A stretch of DNA of 64,000 bases from Holtermannia corniformis (taxonomy: Eukaryota; Basidiomycota; Tremellomycetes; Holtermanniales): contig BCIJ01000004.1 of NCBI GenBank assembly GCA_001599935.1, positions 831,716-895,715 on the forward strand. The letters are read 5' to 3'. The notes beneath the pieces are model-generated. The model was not told where the DNA came from, did not search any database, and worked only from the letters and a program-made list of their open reading frames with translations. This document shows positions 31,452 through 42,449 of this stretch, piece after piece; the stretch's first letter is position 1; each line of letters opens with the position of its first letter. The translations under genes were made by a program, and so were the position numbers.

Positions 31452-33070
31452 TCACAGTGCTTCAGCTGCAAGAACCAAACCGCGACACTCGCCGAACCCA
31501 ACTCGACTTCCATCCACCCCAGCGAAACCTCGCAAGACGACCTCGTCTCCGTCACGCAAGTACCCCAGTTGTGTGCCATCTGAAAGCACCAGGGGCTCTT
31601 TTCCATCCTTGGTACTTTCAAGTAGCGCTCCGCAAGCGCTAGCCTCTGGGCCCGAGATGGTACCGGAGCCAAGGAGGTCTCCGGGATGCAAAGAGCACCC
31701 TGACAAAGTGTGATGTGCAATCATCTGCTATTGATCAAGTCTCGTATCAAGCTTATGCAAGCCTTGGCTGACCTGAGCAAAGTTGAAGTATAGATGTTTT
31801 GCGTTGGTTGAGCAGACTGTGTGGCTGCTGGCCGAAGCTGAGTCATCAGAGCTGTACTCCCCACGTACGCTGACGCACAGCGCACAGCGACCTCGAGGGC
31901 AATGTCGAGACCCTGTTGGTGTCCTGAGCCCATCAGATATGGCAGCGATGGCACCTCCTTCACGCTGTCAGCGCCTGAAGTGTCAATACCGACGGTACGC
32001 ACTCTGCCTGGTAGCGGAGCCCGGTGCTCTCTCAAGGCATCAAGCGTCACCACCCATGGGCTGATGGAAGTCGCAAAGTTCTTGCCTGTGGACAGTAAGC
32101 TGCCCGGCCCAAGACTGCGACAGACTCACCATTGAATGGCCCAAGCGGCTGTCCCTCCCATCGTTGGATATCTCTCGCACTCCAATCGTTCAACAACACG
32201 AACCCGAATATCCTCTCCTCGGCCTCATCGACAGGCACGCGGCCTTTCCCCGAGCCGCCAATGATGCAGCCCAGCTCCAGCTCAAAGTCAAGTTTCTGAC
32301 TCGGACTGACCGTCGGGTGCTGATCTTCAGGATTGGCGAGAAACTGTCCGACGGGACGGGTGATTGGCGTGCCCGAGACGCAAATCGAGCTTGCGCGACC
32401 GTTGTAGGCGATGGGCTGATGAAGCCAGTTGGGCGGAAGTGGCGGTTGGGTCGGTCGAAAGATGCGGCCGACGTTTTCAGCGTGATATCTCGAGGCTGGT
32501 ATTGTCAGCCGCGCAAGAGGCAAATCGATCGTTCCCACCTACCATAAAAATCAGTATAATCTCTACGTAAATCGTCAGTCAACTGCTCGTGGAGAAAAGG
32601 GAGAAACTGACCCTACATGCACCGGCAGATGCAGCTGCGCGTCACTGCGCCGGACGAAGACTCGATGCTTGAGCTCGTCGTCGTCGTCAAGAATCGACCC
32701 TTTTCGTAGCAGACGTTGGATACGAAGACGTGTCGCACTTCGGATATCATGTGGCTGAGCAGCGAAAGCGTTCAGCGTTGGCTGCCGTCTCTGTCAGCTT
32801 GATCCGCTTGATCCGCTTGCCAGAGCACGCACCTGCGTCAATGTCGCTAGGTCGAGGTCTTCAACATCGTCGAGGTGACCAGCATTCACAAGCTCTGTCA
32901 AGTCGACGACAAACTCGCCAATCGCCGTTGCCACCCTAGGAGTGGGCTACGGCTGTTCAGCTGCCGCGCTTAGGACTCGGACAACCTACATCATCACTCG
33001 TTGAGAAAATCCCAAACGGTATGTTCGCGAGGGTAAAGTCGGAGCCTTTGGGTATCTCTACCAAAGCCAT
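31452..33070 (-). CDS. FAH: Fumarylacetoacetase (tyrosine catabolism)
   Basis: Exons on the complement: 32990-33070, 32833-32946, 32612-32754, 32543-32562 (only 20 nt), 32130-32495, 32003-32085, 31879-31957, 31773-31837 and 31452-31724, giving 407 residues. It hydrolyses 4-fumarylacetoacetate to fumarate and acetoacetate, the last step of phenylalanine/tyrosine breakdown. Motifs: SDFTLANIPFGIFST, GDYTDFYASRYHAENVG, NWLHQPIAYNGRASS, LDFELELGCIIGG, RIFGFVLLNDWSARDIQRWE, SISPWVVTLDAL, HLYFNFAQMIAHHTLSGC and GDLLGSGTISGP. The His of YHAENVG, the Asp/Glu ligands around DFELELG and the DWSARDIQ segment match the family's active site. The 45-nt intron 31958-32002 contains no stop in frame, so retention would insert 15 residues. 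It shares a 214-nt promoter with HPD. Confidence 0.92.
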
Positions 33071-33284
33071 GCTAGTTGGGAATCACTCACAGGCGGTTCA
33101 TAGAGATCAAGGACACTGCACGTGAGTATCTCTCGACCTCCACCCATCGACGTCCACCTGACATGATCCGGCCGCGCACATGCGCAGCCGTTGACACGGT
33201 TCATGTCGACTCGTATAGACTGCTGTGGATCAACTGGTGGCGGATGCGAAACTGCCGTTCATCATCGAGCTCACCTCTTCTAGC
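33071..33284. promoter_or_regulatory. Shared bidirectional promoter FAH/HPD with E-box
   Basis: Only 214 nt separate the FAH and HPD start codons. A palindromic CACGTG E-box lies at about 33119-33124, nearer FAH. Such a site could co-regulate the two pathway genes through a bHLH factor; this is inference from position and palindrome only. Confidence 0.55.
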
Positions 33285-34700
<1,416 letters not shown>

Positions 34701-34743
34701 CTATACGATGCATGGCGTTGTACGATCACCTGCCCAATAGGAC

Positions 34744-36469
34744 CTACTGGCGGTGGTTGCGAAAATGAGGGGTGAAGTCTTGCCACACGGTGTGGTAGTC
34801 CTTTTGTCGCACACCGCAACCTTCCATCGCCCATGTCGTCAAGGCAAGCTGATAGCACGATTCGAACATGCAGGCTGACGGTGTAAGTGTCTTGTTCTGG
34901 GGATCTTCCGACGGACGCACCGATCGAACCGGTACCGATCTTGACAGGCAAGAGCTCGGCGTTGCTAGCGCCTTCAAATGACTGCACATCAGGACCATGG
35001 GCCGTGTTCATACTATGCAGCGAAGCGCCACCAGGCAGGAATCCAGATGCTTTGGCGTCGTACGTGCCGGACACATTGATCATCTGCGCGTGTTGGACGA
35101 AGGCAATGGTCAAGCAAGCAGACTTACGAATTCCGTCATGCACTGTAACCATGTCAGCTTCCGACAGATGCTCGGGAGCAGCCAGGCGACCCACATTACG
35201 GTGAAAGTACGCTGGTCGGAACGTGTTCTCCTGCACGCACCACCGTTCTGGGAACAGCACAAAGTCTGCGACTGCCACTCCGGGAGTATTGCTCTTGCAG
35301 GTCAGTACGGTGAAGATACTAGGATCAGGATGATCATAGAGGATAGCGCCGATTGGTGTGAACGAGGCTAGGTCGTACTTGTATGGCACATAGTTGCCGT
35401 GAAAGGCCACAACGTCCTCCCTAGATCAGCTTGTATAACGCGGGCCGGAGTACGAAACGAACATAAGGTGAGTGCCCCTGCCCACCGACTCAGCAGTTGA
35501 CGGCAATGACCGCAGTACCACTCACCTGACAGCAATTAAAGATGCTGCCCATGTATTTGTTGATGATTTCCCAATCATCATCGAGATCCTCGAAGGACGC
35601 CACAGGCGACTTGAAGTCGCGAGATTGCGACATGCAGTTTGCGCCTGCCAGAATGAGATTGCAACTACTAAACACTGAGTGAGCACCCACCGATCGGTCC
35701 CAGTTCCGGCAGCGAAAAGTGCTGGCCAAAGACTTCCAGCACGAACCCGCGTGCCAGCTTGTCAGGGAGATCGACACTGAATTTCATGCCGCGCGAGAGC
35801 AGGACAATCTCGCCAGGTCGGGCGCGCAAGTGACCGAACTCGGTGCGAACATGCAGACGCCCTTGCTGTGGCACTGTATCGGTCTCTCAGTACTGTCACT
35901 CATCTCGCTACCCATACTTACCGATCAGAAAGTCCCCGTCCGAATTGTAGAAAGCCCGTCTTGTCATATCCGCGTTGGCAGCGTATACATGAATAGCCAG
36001 GCCATCGCGCATCTGCGCCGAGCCAGCACCGCCAATCGTCCGCAAGCCGTCCACAAAGTCGACTTGATTGCCATCGGGCGAAGGAAGTGTGAAGGGATCC
36101 CAGCGAAGCTGCGCCGGCGTCACAACAGTGCCGTGCGAAGAGGGGTCGAATGAATATTGAAAACTTGGATGTGGATATGGCTCCAAGGGGGAATGCCCGA
36201 CAGAAGGACGGATACGATACAGCCACGACCTGCCCTTTGTCAGCGCTGCCAGTTGATAGCGTGTGAGCTTACCTCAGGTTCTCCGCCCGAGGCGCAGTGA
36301 ACGCCGTACCGGACAGCTGCTCAGCATACAGCCCAAACGGACATTTCTGCGGATTGTTGCCGCGGGCAGGTAGCGCACCCTCGTAGCCCGGCGCCTCAGA
36401 CGCCACATGACTGTGATAGCCCTCGTTGTAGAGCAGTCCTGTATCGTCCTTCGTGTCTTTCCACGGCAT
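34744..36469 (-). CDS. HGD: Homogentisate 1,2-dioxygenase
   Basis: Exons on the complement: 36273-36469, 35922-36229, 35691-35873, 35526-35644, 35463-35488, 35195-35420, 35128-35142 (15 nt), 34921-35083 and 34744-34874, giving 455 residues. The enzyme opens the homogentisate ring to maleylacetoacetate. Motifs: [17 protein letters not shown] near the start, [89 protein letters not shown] and [14 protein letters not shown]. The AHGPD His and upstream His/Glu residues are the expected iron ligands. The 15-nt micro-exon encodes exactly CMTEF. The 37-nt intron 35489-35525 is the least certain join. With HPD and FAH it forms three of the five tyrosine-degradation steps; maleylacetoacetate isomerase is not in the window. 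Confidence 0.9.
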
Positions 36470-37054
36470 GTTAATAGCTCCAGAGGTAGAGAAAGCGGAC
36501 AGGGTGCTTGGGAACTCGTCACGCACCTGGTGGATCAGTTGCCACCCGACGGCCGGACCATGCAACAATCACATGACCGCCTTGGGGTGCGTATCTGCGG
36601 CCGAATCGCTGTGGACAGAGCGAAGATGCCAGACAGAGATCTTTCGTCTCGAGATGAGCAGGTGTTGGAGCTCGTGTTTGACCCTGGTGAGCGGCTGTGA
36701 GCGATCCCAAAGTTCTGGAATGCTGAAGCGCCCGATAGAGTCCGTCGTGGACACAAAGCTCGAAATCCTCGATGATCCGCCAGACGGTATGTCTACGCAT
36801 GCGTAGATATAGGCACTGCCGACCATTCTGCAGAGGCAGAGCGGAACTGCAAAGAACGCGAGCTGCAAGCTGTCCATCATGCGGAAGCTGGAGGATATGA
36901 TTCAGCGCTCCGAATCTTGAGCGGGATCATTGCGGCACATCCGGGACGCGCGAGCACGTACAATAACAGGTTGGCAGCGTACTCTAGGGGCAGACCATAG
37001 CTGATCTGCTCGAGGGCGCAAGTCTATCGACTGCTCGGCCGCCGTGCAGACGCA
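36470..37054. promoter_or_regulatory. Divergent promoter region HGD / orphan gene
   Basis: About 585 nt between opposite start codons. Frames here on either strand have no recognisable motif. No clear TATA or E-box. Confidence 0.45.
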
Positions 37055-37378
37055 ATGTCAGATCTCGAAACCGCTATAGTCTTGTCAACTCCCTCGTCCT
37101 CATCTGACCCAGTATCCAAGTGCTACGCCAGAATCTTAGCACAAGCGCACACGCAACGCGCTGCCCTCGTCCTTTCGGATCCAGACATACCGACCCAAGA
37201 TGCTCGCGAAGATGCGGCACAGCATGATTTGTTCCTTGGAGGTCGGTACGGGAACGCGCTTGCGAGGGAGGCGAGCGTGGGTTTGAACAAGTTTGCCAAG
37301 ATGTGCGGTGGCATTGTCCGCGTCGCCCGGGAGGAAGAGTTGGTGGCGAGCTCTAGATCAGCTAGTCCTGTCTCATGA
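37055..37378 (+). CDS. Conserved-looking small orphan protein
   Basis: Single-exon frame of 107 residues with a good ATG. I do not recognise the family. It begins with a Ser-rich stretch; the first half has DPVSKCYARILAQAHTQRAA, the second half LFLGGRYGNALAREASVGL followed by NKFAKMCGGIVRVAREEEL, then a Ser-rich end. Two single cysteines (KCYA and KMCG) are spaced too widely to form a twin-Cys motif. The composition is protein-like (balanced, helical, charged), unlike random frames nearby. It lies between HGD and the snRNP gene and ends 142 nt before the convergent snRNP stop. Confidence 0.55.
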   Translation: MSDLETAIVLSTPSSSSDPVSKCYARILAQAHTQRAALVLSDPDIPTQDAREDAAQHDLFLGGRYGNALAREASVGLNKFAKMCGGIVRVAREEELVASSRSASPVS

Positions 37379-37520
37379 ATGGCATGCTATCATGGGGCGA
37401 CGCCGTGCCGATGCGTGGTATGCTTTTCATTTGGCAACAGTAGACGACTCGCCGTGGCCCTGACGGCCTCGGCCTCGGCTTTGGCCACCCCTCAACCCCG
37501 CAAGCCAAGCGAGCAGACGC

Positions 37521-38691
37521 TCACTTTCTCGCATACGTCACCTTCATCTTTGTCTCGCCGTCAATCTTGAAGTTGTGCAGCGCCTCCTTTGCGAGTGTCG
37601 CGCTCGCCTCGTCGGCGTACTCGACGAACGCAATGTCCTTTTTGGTGGGGATGACACGGATCTCGATGAGGTTGGGATGTCTGTGCTCGTGTGTAAGCTT
37701 GGCACGGACAATAGAATGAGACGCAAGAGTACGCACACTTCGAAGACTTCTTGGAGATCGTCCGACGTTGTACCTTCTGGCAGGTTTTGGAGGAAGAGGA
37801 CTTTGTTCGGTGGAAGGTATTCGTCTGGCATTTGGATGGGCTGTCGTCGTATGGCCGGTGCCGCGCCTGAACTCTCCGCCTCGGCTGTCGTCGTCAGTAC
37901 ACGCGCAAAAGGATCAACGAAGCATACTCACCGGCATTCTTGAGCTTGGCCTGGGCTTTTTGCCGGTGCGGGTTATTCCGCCGTACCGCCTCTGTCGTCC
38001 TGTCAGCCGTATGCACAGGTAGACCACCCAGAACTCACTCTTATGCTCTATCCGCGCCTTTTTGTGCGCCTCAAAGTCCTCTTCTGACACCCCCAGCTTG
38101 CGCAGCACCGCGTCTGCCCGTGTTTTGGAAAACGACAATTGCTGTCGGTCTGATCAGCCTTCAAGGGTCCGGTACGACAAGCGATGTACCAATGGTTTGC
38201 CGTACAGCGGGAACCCGGCCACCTCTTTCCGAGCCTGATTGGCCGTCTCTACATCGGGAAAGGACACAAACGCCTGCCCTCGCATCCGCAAGTTGTCGTG
38301 GGCTGTGATGGGCTCGAGCGCCTTGTACGACTTGAACAAGGACGCCAGCGATTTCTTCATCACTGATTGACGTAAGTATTCATCCCGTCTGGATCGCGCA
38401 TCGCAACACACCCTTCAGTTGCACCTTCTCGTTCAAGTTCTGCAGATACAGCGTTTCAGTAGCGTCGTCTGGGATCTTGTTCTCATCCTCCTCTTCGTCC
38501 GGCTTGGTCGTGGCATCTGCTCCCTCGGCGGCCGTCATCTCGACATCATCCCCAGCCTTGCCATGATGCTCTTGATCGTCTGATCGCTCGTCCTCGACTG
38601 TCGCTGCGAGCCCGTTTGCTTTGGACGAGGAGGCCTGAGCCACGACGCTATCGGCCGCGGCGTCTGTCTGGAGCACTGCAGCGTCCGCCAT
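37521..38691 (-). CDS. U1A/U2B''-like snRNP protein with two RRMs
   Basis: Exons on the complement: 38412-38691, 38190-38362, 38039-38141, 37932-37991, 37739-37884 and 37521-37685, giving 308 residues. An acidic N-terminal extension of about 75 residues precedes RRM1: TLYLQNLNEKVQLK (RNP2), MKKSLASLFKSY and RMRGQAFVSFPDVETA (RNP1). The phrase LPGKPLVQLSFSKTRADAV fits the U1A/U2B'' pattern (here FPLYGKPLVQLSFSKT). A basic linker RNNPHRQKAQAKLKNA leads to RRM2: VLFLQNLPEGTTSDDLQEVF, DIAFVEYADEASAT and GETKMKVTYARK. These proteins bind U1 or U2 snRNA stem-loops in the spliceosome. A single fungal protein often serves both, so I give no symbol. The last intron has two possible acceptors. Confidence 0.88.
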
Positions 38692-39218
38692 GACCGATCC
38701 TGGCTGACGATCCGATGGGTTGAAGAGGGTGATGGTGTTGCTGCTGAGCGGTTTGCAACAGTATAGACGTCGTTGGTAGCAGCGGGTGGTTGAAGGGTTA
38801 GCGACCGAAAGCAAGCCATCATTCTTTGCTTTTCTCCCCGTGTGGCAGCCGACGCACAGGCTTCTCCACGGCGCAGGGCTCCTCTGGCACTAATCGGCTC
38901 ATGACCAAGACGCCTCACCTGCAGCCGGCATGAGAGGCAACGACTGATGCGACGCTTGACTATCTCTTTACCGTTGAGCTTGTCAATGAGTAGAAAACGG
39001 TGAAAGCGGACCATAAGTTGGTTTGGCTTAGCTAATGCAATCCCTTTCATCCGATTGCTGGTCTCGTGGACGGCTCGGTTGCGGATGAGCATCTTTATAT
39101 CGCTCGCAATGGAGATGACAGCCATTCCGCAATTTGCGAGTGCTGAGCGTCACCCGCCGGTTTCAAACGGTATGCCAATGAGCACATTATGCTACAGTAT
39201 GAGCTTGGATTGTAAAGG

Positions 39219-39226
39219 AGACGTCA
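39219..39226. promoter_or_regulatory. CRE-like bZIP site
   Basis: AGACGTCA, 163 nt before the ATG of array gene 1; one mismatch from the TGACGTCA palindrome found before genes 2 and 5. Confidence 0.4.
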
Positions 39227-39332
39227 ACGAAAGCAATGATTATGAGCGCCACAAACGATTACGATGACAAGCAATCTATGAAATATCGCAATATACCTGT
39301 GAGAGTACGTTAGCCGACTACGCATCCGGCGG

Positions 39333-39340
39333 TATATAAA
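39333..39340 (+). promoter_or_regulatory. TATA box of array gene 1
   Basis: TATATAAA starting about 49 nt before the ATG at 39382. A TATA box this close to the ATG predicts a very short 5' leader. Confidence 0.7.
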
Positions 39341-39381
39341 GAATTGGGGTCTGGAAGACCAGCATAACAACTCTCGCAACC

Positions 39382-39630
39382 ATGTCTGCACAATACGATT
39401 TCTCCGTCAAGTCAAACGCCGATGGCTCTTACAGCCTTTGGGTCCACGAAAAGCTTGAATCAACCGTCGACGGATGGACGAATGCTGCCAGGCTCGCCTT
39501 CGCCAAGGAGCATGCCGGATGGTACGGCAAGGCAGACAGCTCACTGTCGTCAGTCACCCACGAGAGGAGCGAGTCGAGCGCCACTACGGGGGTCTCACTG
39601 GACCAGGAGTACCACATCACCCCGCTGTAG
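39382..39630 (+). CDS. Array protein 1, unknown ~82-aa family
   Basis: Intronless, 82 residues, from an ATG 49 nt after a TATA box. No signal peptide, membrane segment or cysteine. Sequence landmarks shared with the other array members: YDFSV at the start, DGSYSLWV, LESTVDGWTNAARLAF, GWYGKAD and a final LDQEYHITPL. About two thirds of residues (roughly 55 of 82 by eye) match gene 2 with no gap, so the pair is a recent duplicate. The alternating hydrophobic pattern suggests beta strand, helix, then strands. I recognise no family. High expression or inducibility is suggested by the promoter, not shown. Confidence 0.75.
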   Translation: MSAQYDFSVKSNADGSYSLWVHEKLESTVDGWTNAARLAFAKEHAGWYGKADSSLSSVTHERSESSATTGVSLDQEYHITPL

Positions 39631-39971
39631 ACACCGGCTGGCACTGCTATGTAGGCCACTGCTAGTTGTCTGCGTTAGCATAGCAAATTATGCATTTGAT
39701 CGCTCAACCTCGTCACGCTGAGACAATGATCAAATATGATCACCCGGATGCACCATACTCAGCGCGAGGTCAGTCACTTGGTCTCGTTTTGAGCTGGTTC
39801 GGGGACGAAGGGTGTTAATGCCGGCGATTCGAGATAACGCCGAGCGGCGACGTCGCACTCGCCCTCCTCCTGGCTTGGCTCTCTCTCTCTTTCCCTCTTG
39901 TCCTGTTCTCATCCCAGTTTCTGTGTCCTCTTCAAAGGCCAAAAACGTCTTTCCCGCCACCGTCCCCTGAC

Positions 39972-39994
39972 TTCCTCCTCCTCCTCCTCCTCCT
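39972..39994. repeat. TCC trinucleotide repeat
   Basis: Seven or so tandem TCC units in non-coding DNA between array genes 1 and 2. Confidence 0.8.
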
Positions 39995-40208
39995 AGCCAG
40001 GCATGACGATGAGAGTGGCTTGTAGTTGCTGCATAAGCCTCGTGCGATCAATTGGCCTCACCAGTCAAGTGACTTCGAGTGCGTTCGTGAGACTCTGCGC
40101 TCGGTAACTCGGATAGCGTCAAGGCAAATTGACTCATAGTGAAGCGCATCCTGCTTGCCACCCGCCGTCCCTTTCACCATATGTCGCTTGCCGAGGATCC
40201 GCCTCGCT

Positions 40209-40216
40209 TGACGTCA
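40209..40216. promoter_or_regulatory. Perfect CRE palindrome TGACGTCA
   Basis: Canonical CREB/ATF (fungal Atf1-type) site 190 nt before the ATG of array gene 2. The same eight bases occur before array gene 5. Confidence 0.55.
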
Positions 40217-40347
40217 CCATATATGACCTCGTCAATATACAAGGACCAAGGGGCGAACCGAACTCGCATGATCACTAGCGCAAATGAACACGCGCATCAT
40301 CATTTCAGCAGAACGATTATTCACGATCCACTCCGTCGGGCGAAACC

Positions 40348-40355
40348 TATATAAG
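40348..40355 (+). promoter_or_regulatory. TATA box of array gene 2
   Basis: TATATAAG starting 51 nt before ATG 40399, nearly the same spacing as for array gene 1. Confidence 0.7.
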
Positions 40356-40398
40356 CGCGCCAAACGAGACTGTGCGGCTTCACTCTCCTCCACAAGAC

Positions 40399-40647
40399 AT
40401 GTCTGCGCAATACGATTACTCGGTGACGGCGAATGACGACGGCTCCTACACCCTTTGGGTACAGGGCAACCTCGAATCGACCGTTGATGGTTGGACAAAT
40501 GCTGACAAGCTCGATTTTGCCAGGACACACAAAGGCTGGTATGGCAAGGCAGACAGCACGATGACTGTAGTCACCCATGTCAAAGATGAAGCCAAGGCGA
40601 CAAAAAGTGTTTCCTTGGACCAGTCTTACAGGATTACCCCGCTTTAG
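40399..40647 (+). CDS. Array protein 2, unknown ~82-aa family
   Basis: Intronless, 82 residues. It is the closest relative of gene 1, with identical length and blocks MSAQYD, DGSYTLWV, LESTVDGWTNA, GWYGKADS, VSLDQ and ITPL. Differences cluster on charged surface-type positions, for example in the middle acidic/basic loop around KDEAKATKS, while aromatic and Gly positions are kept. That suggests a folded protein under constraint rather than a decaying copy. Start chosen at the ATG that matches gene 1; the frame is open further upstream only through non-ATG codons. No known function. Confidence 0.75.
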   Translation: MSAQYDYSVTANDDGSYTLWVQGNLESTVDGWTNADKLDFARTHKGWYGKADSTMTVVTHVKDEAKATKSVSLDQSYRITPL

Positions 40648-41003
40648 ACGTTCTCCTCGGTGTCATGTCAAACGCCGCATTGTGTTGCGTTAGTTGATCA
40701 ATGCAGCTTGGTAAGCTTGACCGTGTACCACCCTCGAGATAGAGATCAAAGGTGGGTGTAGCTTACGGCGTCACATGAGCACGACTTTGATTATCAGCGT
40801 ACGGCCAATTTACACGTCTGATCCTTTGAACGGGACTCACGTCGTAAGCTGATCAACACTCAATTTCAGAACACCAAGGTCATCCATGACGACTTGAAGT
40901 GCTACTCATTGCTCAATCTAATCCAAAGTGGTTGAAGCGCCGCTGGGCACTTTGACCATCGATGGTAAAGCTGCGCGCTGCGAATTTCATCGACACCTCG
41001 ACG
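40648..41003. other. Spacer between array genes 2 and 3
   Basis: 356 nt. Contains CGTCA half-sites but no full CRE and no evident TATA box, so gene 3 may be expressed differently from the others. Confidence 0.4.
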
Positions 41004-41264
41004 ATGACCCAGTACGACTTCAAAGTCATTGATCATCGCTCTGAAGACGGCAGAGTAACGCTTAAAGTTCACGAGGCCCTCGAAAATACTTGGGAGAGCA
41101 TGAGTGACGAACAGAGATATCGATTTGTCACCGACCACCTAAACCTATGTGGCAAGACGAACCTCACCATGACTGCCACAGTAGATCTTCAGTCGCAGGC
41201 GCAAGCCCCAGACAACGCGCGTCTCGTTACATTCTATTCATTCGAGCTACACGATGATGCGTGA
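41004..41264 (+). CDS. Array protein 3, divergent member
   Basis: 86 residues from the ATG that aligns with the family start (MTQYDFKV); an in-frame ATG at 40962 would add 14 residues. Conserved landmarks: YDFKV, VTLKVHEALENTWESMS, YRFVTDHLNLCGKTN. The GWYGKAD block has become NLCGKTN and the C-terminus FYSFEL differs. It shares DEQ-x-x-x-F and LENTWESMS with genes 4 and 6, so the array appears to have two subgroups: genes 1, 2 and 5 versus 3, 4 and 6. One cysteine. No TATA box was found at the usual distance. Confidence 0.68.
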   Translation: MTQYDFKVIDHRSEDGRVTLKVHEALENTWESMSDEQRYRFVTDHLNLCGKTNLTMTATVDLQSQAQAPDNARLVTFYSFELHDDA

Positions 41265-41490
41265 GCCGAAGCGCTCACTTCCGCGCTACTGTGAGCTTTT
41301 ATGTATCTACGATATCATTCTGAGGCACTATCCGATCATGGTCGCTACATGCTTGGCTTACCCTATCGATGACTAGGTAACTGGGGAGCACTGCATAGCG
41401 TCATGGCAGCAGTAGCGCACAGTCCTTTCTGTTCTCTGCTCGGAGGGAACTACGCTGGTGATCTCTCTTTCATGACTGATCGGACAAACC

Positions 41491-41498
41491 TTACGTCA
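41491..41498. promoter_or_regulatory. CRE-like site TTACGTCA
   Basis: bZIP-type octamer 272 nt before the ATG of array gene 4. Confidence 0.35.
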
Positions 41499-41705
41499 AA
41501 GCAGCAAGCTGCGCTCATACGGATGAAGAGTGCGGGAATGTAGATCTGAGCGTGATACTCAGTCTTGGCCTGCAATACACCCTTTCACCTTCCATCCGAC
41601 AGTCAATCAGCCTTCTTTTATGCTGTGCAAATGGCCGTGCGTATATCACGCTATATTGCTGCATACAGTGGCAATTTACGGACGAGATGAGTGAGGTTGG
41701 ATGCG

Positions 41706-41712
41706 TATAAGG
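41706..41712 (+). promoter_or_regulatory. TATA-like element of array gene 4
   Basis: TATAAGG starting 57 nt before ATG 41763. Confidence 0.5.
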
Positions 41713-41762
41713 TGCTTCCGAGCTGTTGGCAAGTCGCCATCACTCGCAGACCAACGGCCAAT

Positions 41763-42017
41763 ATGAGCACTTATGACTTTTGCGTCGACCGTCCAACCAC
41801 TGCAGGCTTCTATGTCGTCCACATGTCATCCGCACTCGAGAACGACTGGAACGCCTTGTCAAGCGAGCAACAAGCCGCCTTCATAAACGACAATGTGGGT
41901 AAATACGGCAAGACCGATACCAGATTCGCGAACACAACGCAGACCGCCGACTCCTCTGCCGAGGTCCAAGGTGTCGACCTGCCGGTACAAATGGTCATGA
42001 CCGTTTCACAGGACTAG
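41763..42017 (+). CDS. Array protein 4, unknown ~82-aa family
   Basis: Intronless, 84 residues. Landmarks: MSTYDFCV, FYVVHMSSALENDWNALS, SSEQQAAFINDN, GKYGKTD, and a hydrophobic end LPVQMVMTVS. It matches gene 3 (LEN-x-W, S-x-E-Q) and gene 6 (W-x-x-LS-x-EQ). One cysteine at residue 7, where genes 1 and 2 have Ser. No signal peptide or membrane helix. It shares the TATA-at-about-50-nt arrangement, supporting a real promoter. Function unknown. Confidence 0.68.
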   Translation: MSTYDFCVDRPTTAGFYVVHMSSALENDWNALSSEQQAAFINDNVGKYGKTDTRFANTTQTADSSAEVQGVDLPVQMVMTVSQD

Positions 42018-42305
42018 GCGCTATGCTCTGCGATGTCGCTCGCCCGATGTAATGCTACATAATGACACTGACGTGCGTACTGTCAAGAATGACGGGCAGT
42101 CTACCATGGCGAGTGCACGTCCTGTCAGCGTGACGTGCTGCCAAGTCCAGGGAGGGTGACTGAGCGTCACTCTGAGTACTCTAGCCGGTCATTCCCTGAT
42201 TACAAAGGACGAACGGACATTCGAGTCCGAGTGTGGTTCCCAGATCCTGCCGGCTGGAAGCACGGACCGAAAGTAGGAAAGGAGTAGGCAAGGTCTGGGA
42301 CGACT

Positions 42306-42313
42306 TGACGTCA
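42306..42313. promoter_or_regulatory. Perfect CRE palindrome TGACGTCA
   Basis: Second exact CRE octamer in the array, 144 nt before the ATG of gene 5. Confidence 0.55.
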
Positions 42314-42397
42314 TCCTCTTTTGTGTAGCTTATATGACGCAAGGCTGCGAGCATTTGGGAGAACGGAGCGCCGGGTGCTGCTTTCGGAGATGAATGA

Positions 42398-42404
42398 TAT
42401 AAAG
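42398..42404 (+). promoter_or_regulatory. TATA box of array gene 5
   Basis: TATAAAG starting 52 nt before ATG 42450. Confidence 0.65.
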
Positions 42405-42449
42405 TCATGGGATGATCATCCTGTGGATCTCGTCCTTCACACCCTCAAG

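Larger units (their letters stand above)
38692..39381. promoter_or_regulatory. Divergent region snRNP gene / first array gene
   Basis: 690 nt. It contains the CRE-like AGACGTCA at 39219-39226 and a TATA box at 39333-39340 that point toward the first array gene. Nothing else recognised. Confidence 0.5.
39631..40398. promoter_or_regulatory. Spacer with microsatellite and promoter of array gene 2
   Basis: 768 nt. It holds a TCC repeat at about 39972-39994, a perfect CRE palindrome at 40209-40216 and a TATA box at 40348-40355. No coding exon seen. Confidence 0.55.
41265..41762. other. Spacer with possible relic of an array gene
   Basis: 498 nt. A 46-codon frame at 41403-41543 ends with a stretch resembling the middle helix of gene 4. 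A TTACGTCA site lies at 41491-41498 and a TATA-like TATAAGG at 41706-41712. Confidence 0.4.
42018..42449. promoter_or_regulatory. Spacer and promoter of array gene 5
   Basis: 432 nt containing a perfect CRE at 42306-42313 and a TATA box at 42398-42404. No coding exon seen. Confidence 0.5.
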
